Of a stretch of DNA of 64,000 bases, positions 63,522 through 64,000 are shown in pieces; the stretch's first letter is position 1; every line of letters begins with the position of its first letter. This DNA comes from RGIG5612 sp963591145 (GTDB lineage: Bacteria > Bacillota > Clostridia > Lachnospirales > Lachnospiraceae). The stretch lies in contig CAVARE010000052.1 of assembly GCA_963591145.1 (NCBI GenBank), positions 1-64,000 on the forward strand, written 5' to 3'. A program made the translations under genes and the position numbers. A model generated the notes under the pieces. The model had not been told where the DNA came from, searched no databases, and saw only the letters and a list, made by a program, of their open reading frames with translations.

Positions 63522-63736
63522 CACTGCTAGTGCTTAATCGGGCTGGCAGTGCCTTTTTATGTAATAGAGAACTTAGTTCTTGTTACATAAAAGTGCTCTG
63601 CCAGGATGCGCATTTGCGCAAATATGAAGCATATCATAAGCGCCTTACCCGATACCAGGATTCAAAATACTGGATCTTTCTTATAGAGCACAATAATCAT
63701 TAATATCGGCACAGCTATGTAAATGTGGAGGAATCA
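63522..63736 (+). promoter_or_regulatory. leuS leader with terminator-like and alternative hairpins
   Basis: A 9-bp stem, CACTGCTAG (63522-63530) with CTGGCAGTG (63543-63551), is followed by CCTTTTT and looks like an intrinsic terminator. A second hairpin spans 63561-63586. The 3' strand of the first stem (63543-63552, CTGGCAGTGC) can instead pair with GCTCTGCCAG (63595-63604) with one mismatch. No T-box sequence is present. AGGAG-like GTGGAGG precedes the leuS ATG. Confidence 0.5.
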
Positions 63737-64000
63737 ATGAAAGTAGCATACAATCATAAAGAGATTGAGAAGAAATGGAACATTGTCTGGCAGGAACATC
63801 CGGTCAATGTTGATGATGGCAAGAAGCCAAAATATTATTGTCTGGATATGTTCCCATATCCGTCAGGCCACGGTCTGCATGTAGGCCATTGGAGAGGATA
63901 TGTAATAAGCGACGTTTGGAGCCGTTATAAGTTAATGCAGGGTCATTACATTATCCATCCGATGGGCTGGGATGCATTCGGACTTCCGGCAGAGAATTAT
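63737..64000 (+). CDS. leuS: Leucyl-tRNA synthetase, N-terminal part, cut by window end
   Basis: This class I synthetase charges tRNA-Leu. The 88 residues visible begin MKVAYNHKEIEKKWNIVWQ and carry CLDMFPYPSGHGLHVGHWRGY, with the HIGH signature as HVGH, then PMGWDAFGLPAENY. These are typical of bacterial LeuRS. The gene continues beyond the window. GGAGG lies six bases before the ATG. Confidence 0.95.
   Translation, partial: MKVAYNHKEIEKKWNIVWQEHPVNVDDGKKPKYYCLDMFPYPSGHGLHVGHWRGYVISDVWSRYKLMQGHYIIHPMGWDAFGLPAENY

Noticed and set aside
63512..63703. 63-codon frame before leuS as a gene or Leu-rich leader peptide
   Set aside because: It begins upstream of the predicted transcript start, overlaps the -10 element and has no ribosome binding site; the amino acid sequence after the first residues looks random.

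Overview
The window looks like chromosomal backbone of an anaerobic, low-to-moderate GC Gram-positive of the class Clostridia, most likely family Lachnospiraceae. This is inferred from the archaeal/fungal-type aspartate-semialdehyde dehydrogenase, a trimeric NADH-linked [FeFe] hydrogenase, the single-chain glycyl-tRNA synthetase, the ftsK-priA-def-fmt-rsmB-rlmN-stp-prkC-rsgA-rpe order, strong AGGAGG-like ribosome binding sites with occasional TTG/GTG starts, and sortase-type surface anchoring. No transposase, integrase, phage gene, CRISPR array, tRNA or rRNA was seen.

Layout. 1-6027 (+): end of a ParE-like topoisomerase subunit, its ParC-like partner, asd and gltX. 6278-12318 (-): the hydrogenase operon hydCBA and, upstream of it, a short UvrD-family helicase. 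12505-25755 (+): a sugar-nucleotide pyrophosphorylase, argS, lepA, hemW, rplS, rbgA, ftsY, an M16C metallopeptidase, era and recO. 25919-32280 (+): glyS, a hotdog thioesterase, an anchored SGNH hydrolase, a two-component system, a DUF554 membrane protein and a CarD-like regulator. 32536-37003 (+): a strongly expressed-looking CocE/NonD-type hydrolase, rpsO and pnp. 37136-42006 (-): an FtsX-type ABC exporter whose ATPase gene is frameshifted, and a secreted class 3 lipase. 42461-56032 (+): the large translation/cell-envelope operon from ftsK to rpe. 56165-58640: ilvE (+) converging on queA (-). 58987-64000 (+): a cell-wall-anchored metallophosphoesterase, a secreted trigger-factor-like protein and the start of leuS.

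Much of the window serves protein synthesis: four aminoacyl-tRNA synthetases plus the leuS start, two ribosomal proteins, ribosome-assembly GTPases (RbgA, Era, RsgA), EF4, Def/Fmt, rRNA methyltransferases, and PNPase. A Ser/Thr kinase-phosphatase pair with PASTA domains sits inside the translation operon.

The most unusual signal is not a gene. Six intergenic copies of a long, modular hairpin are spread over the window (462-597, 6041-6178 inverted, 37040-37113, 40683-40726, 42056-42169, 63367-63465). They share an apical module (a 13-base loop AATCAGCG(A/T)AGGC on a GAAAAC/GTTTTC helix closed by tandem G-A mismatches) and a basal module with an asymmetric loop (GGGAC opposite GAGGTTCA). Stems change by paired substitutions, loops do not change, and the modules occur separately in two copies. 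A second, unrelated structure (57259-57539) with tandem 41-base units and a roughly 200-base imperfect inverted repeat lies between ilvE and queA. All functional statements come from reading the sequence; no database search was possible.
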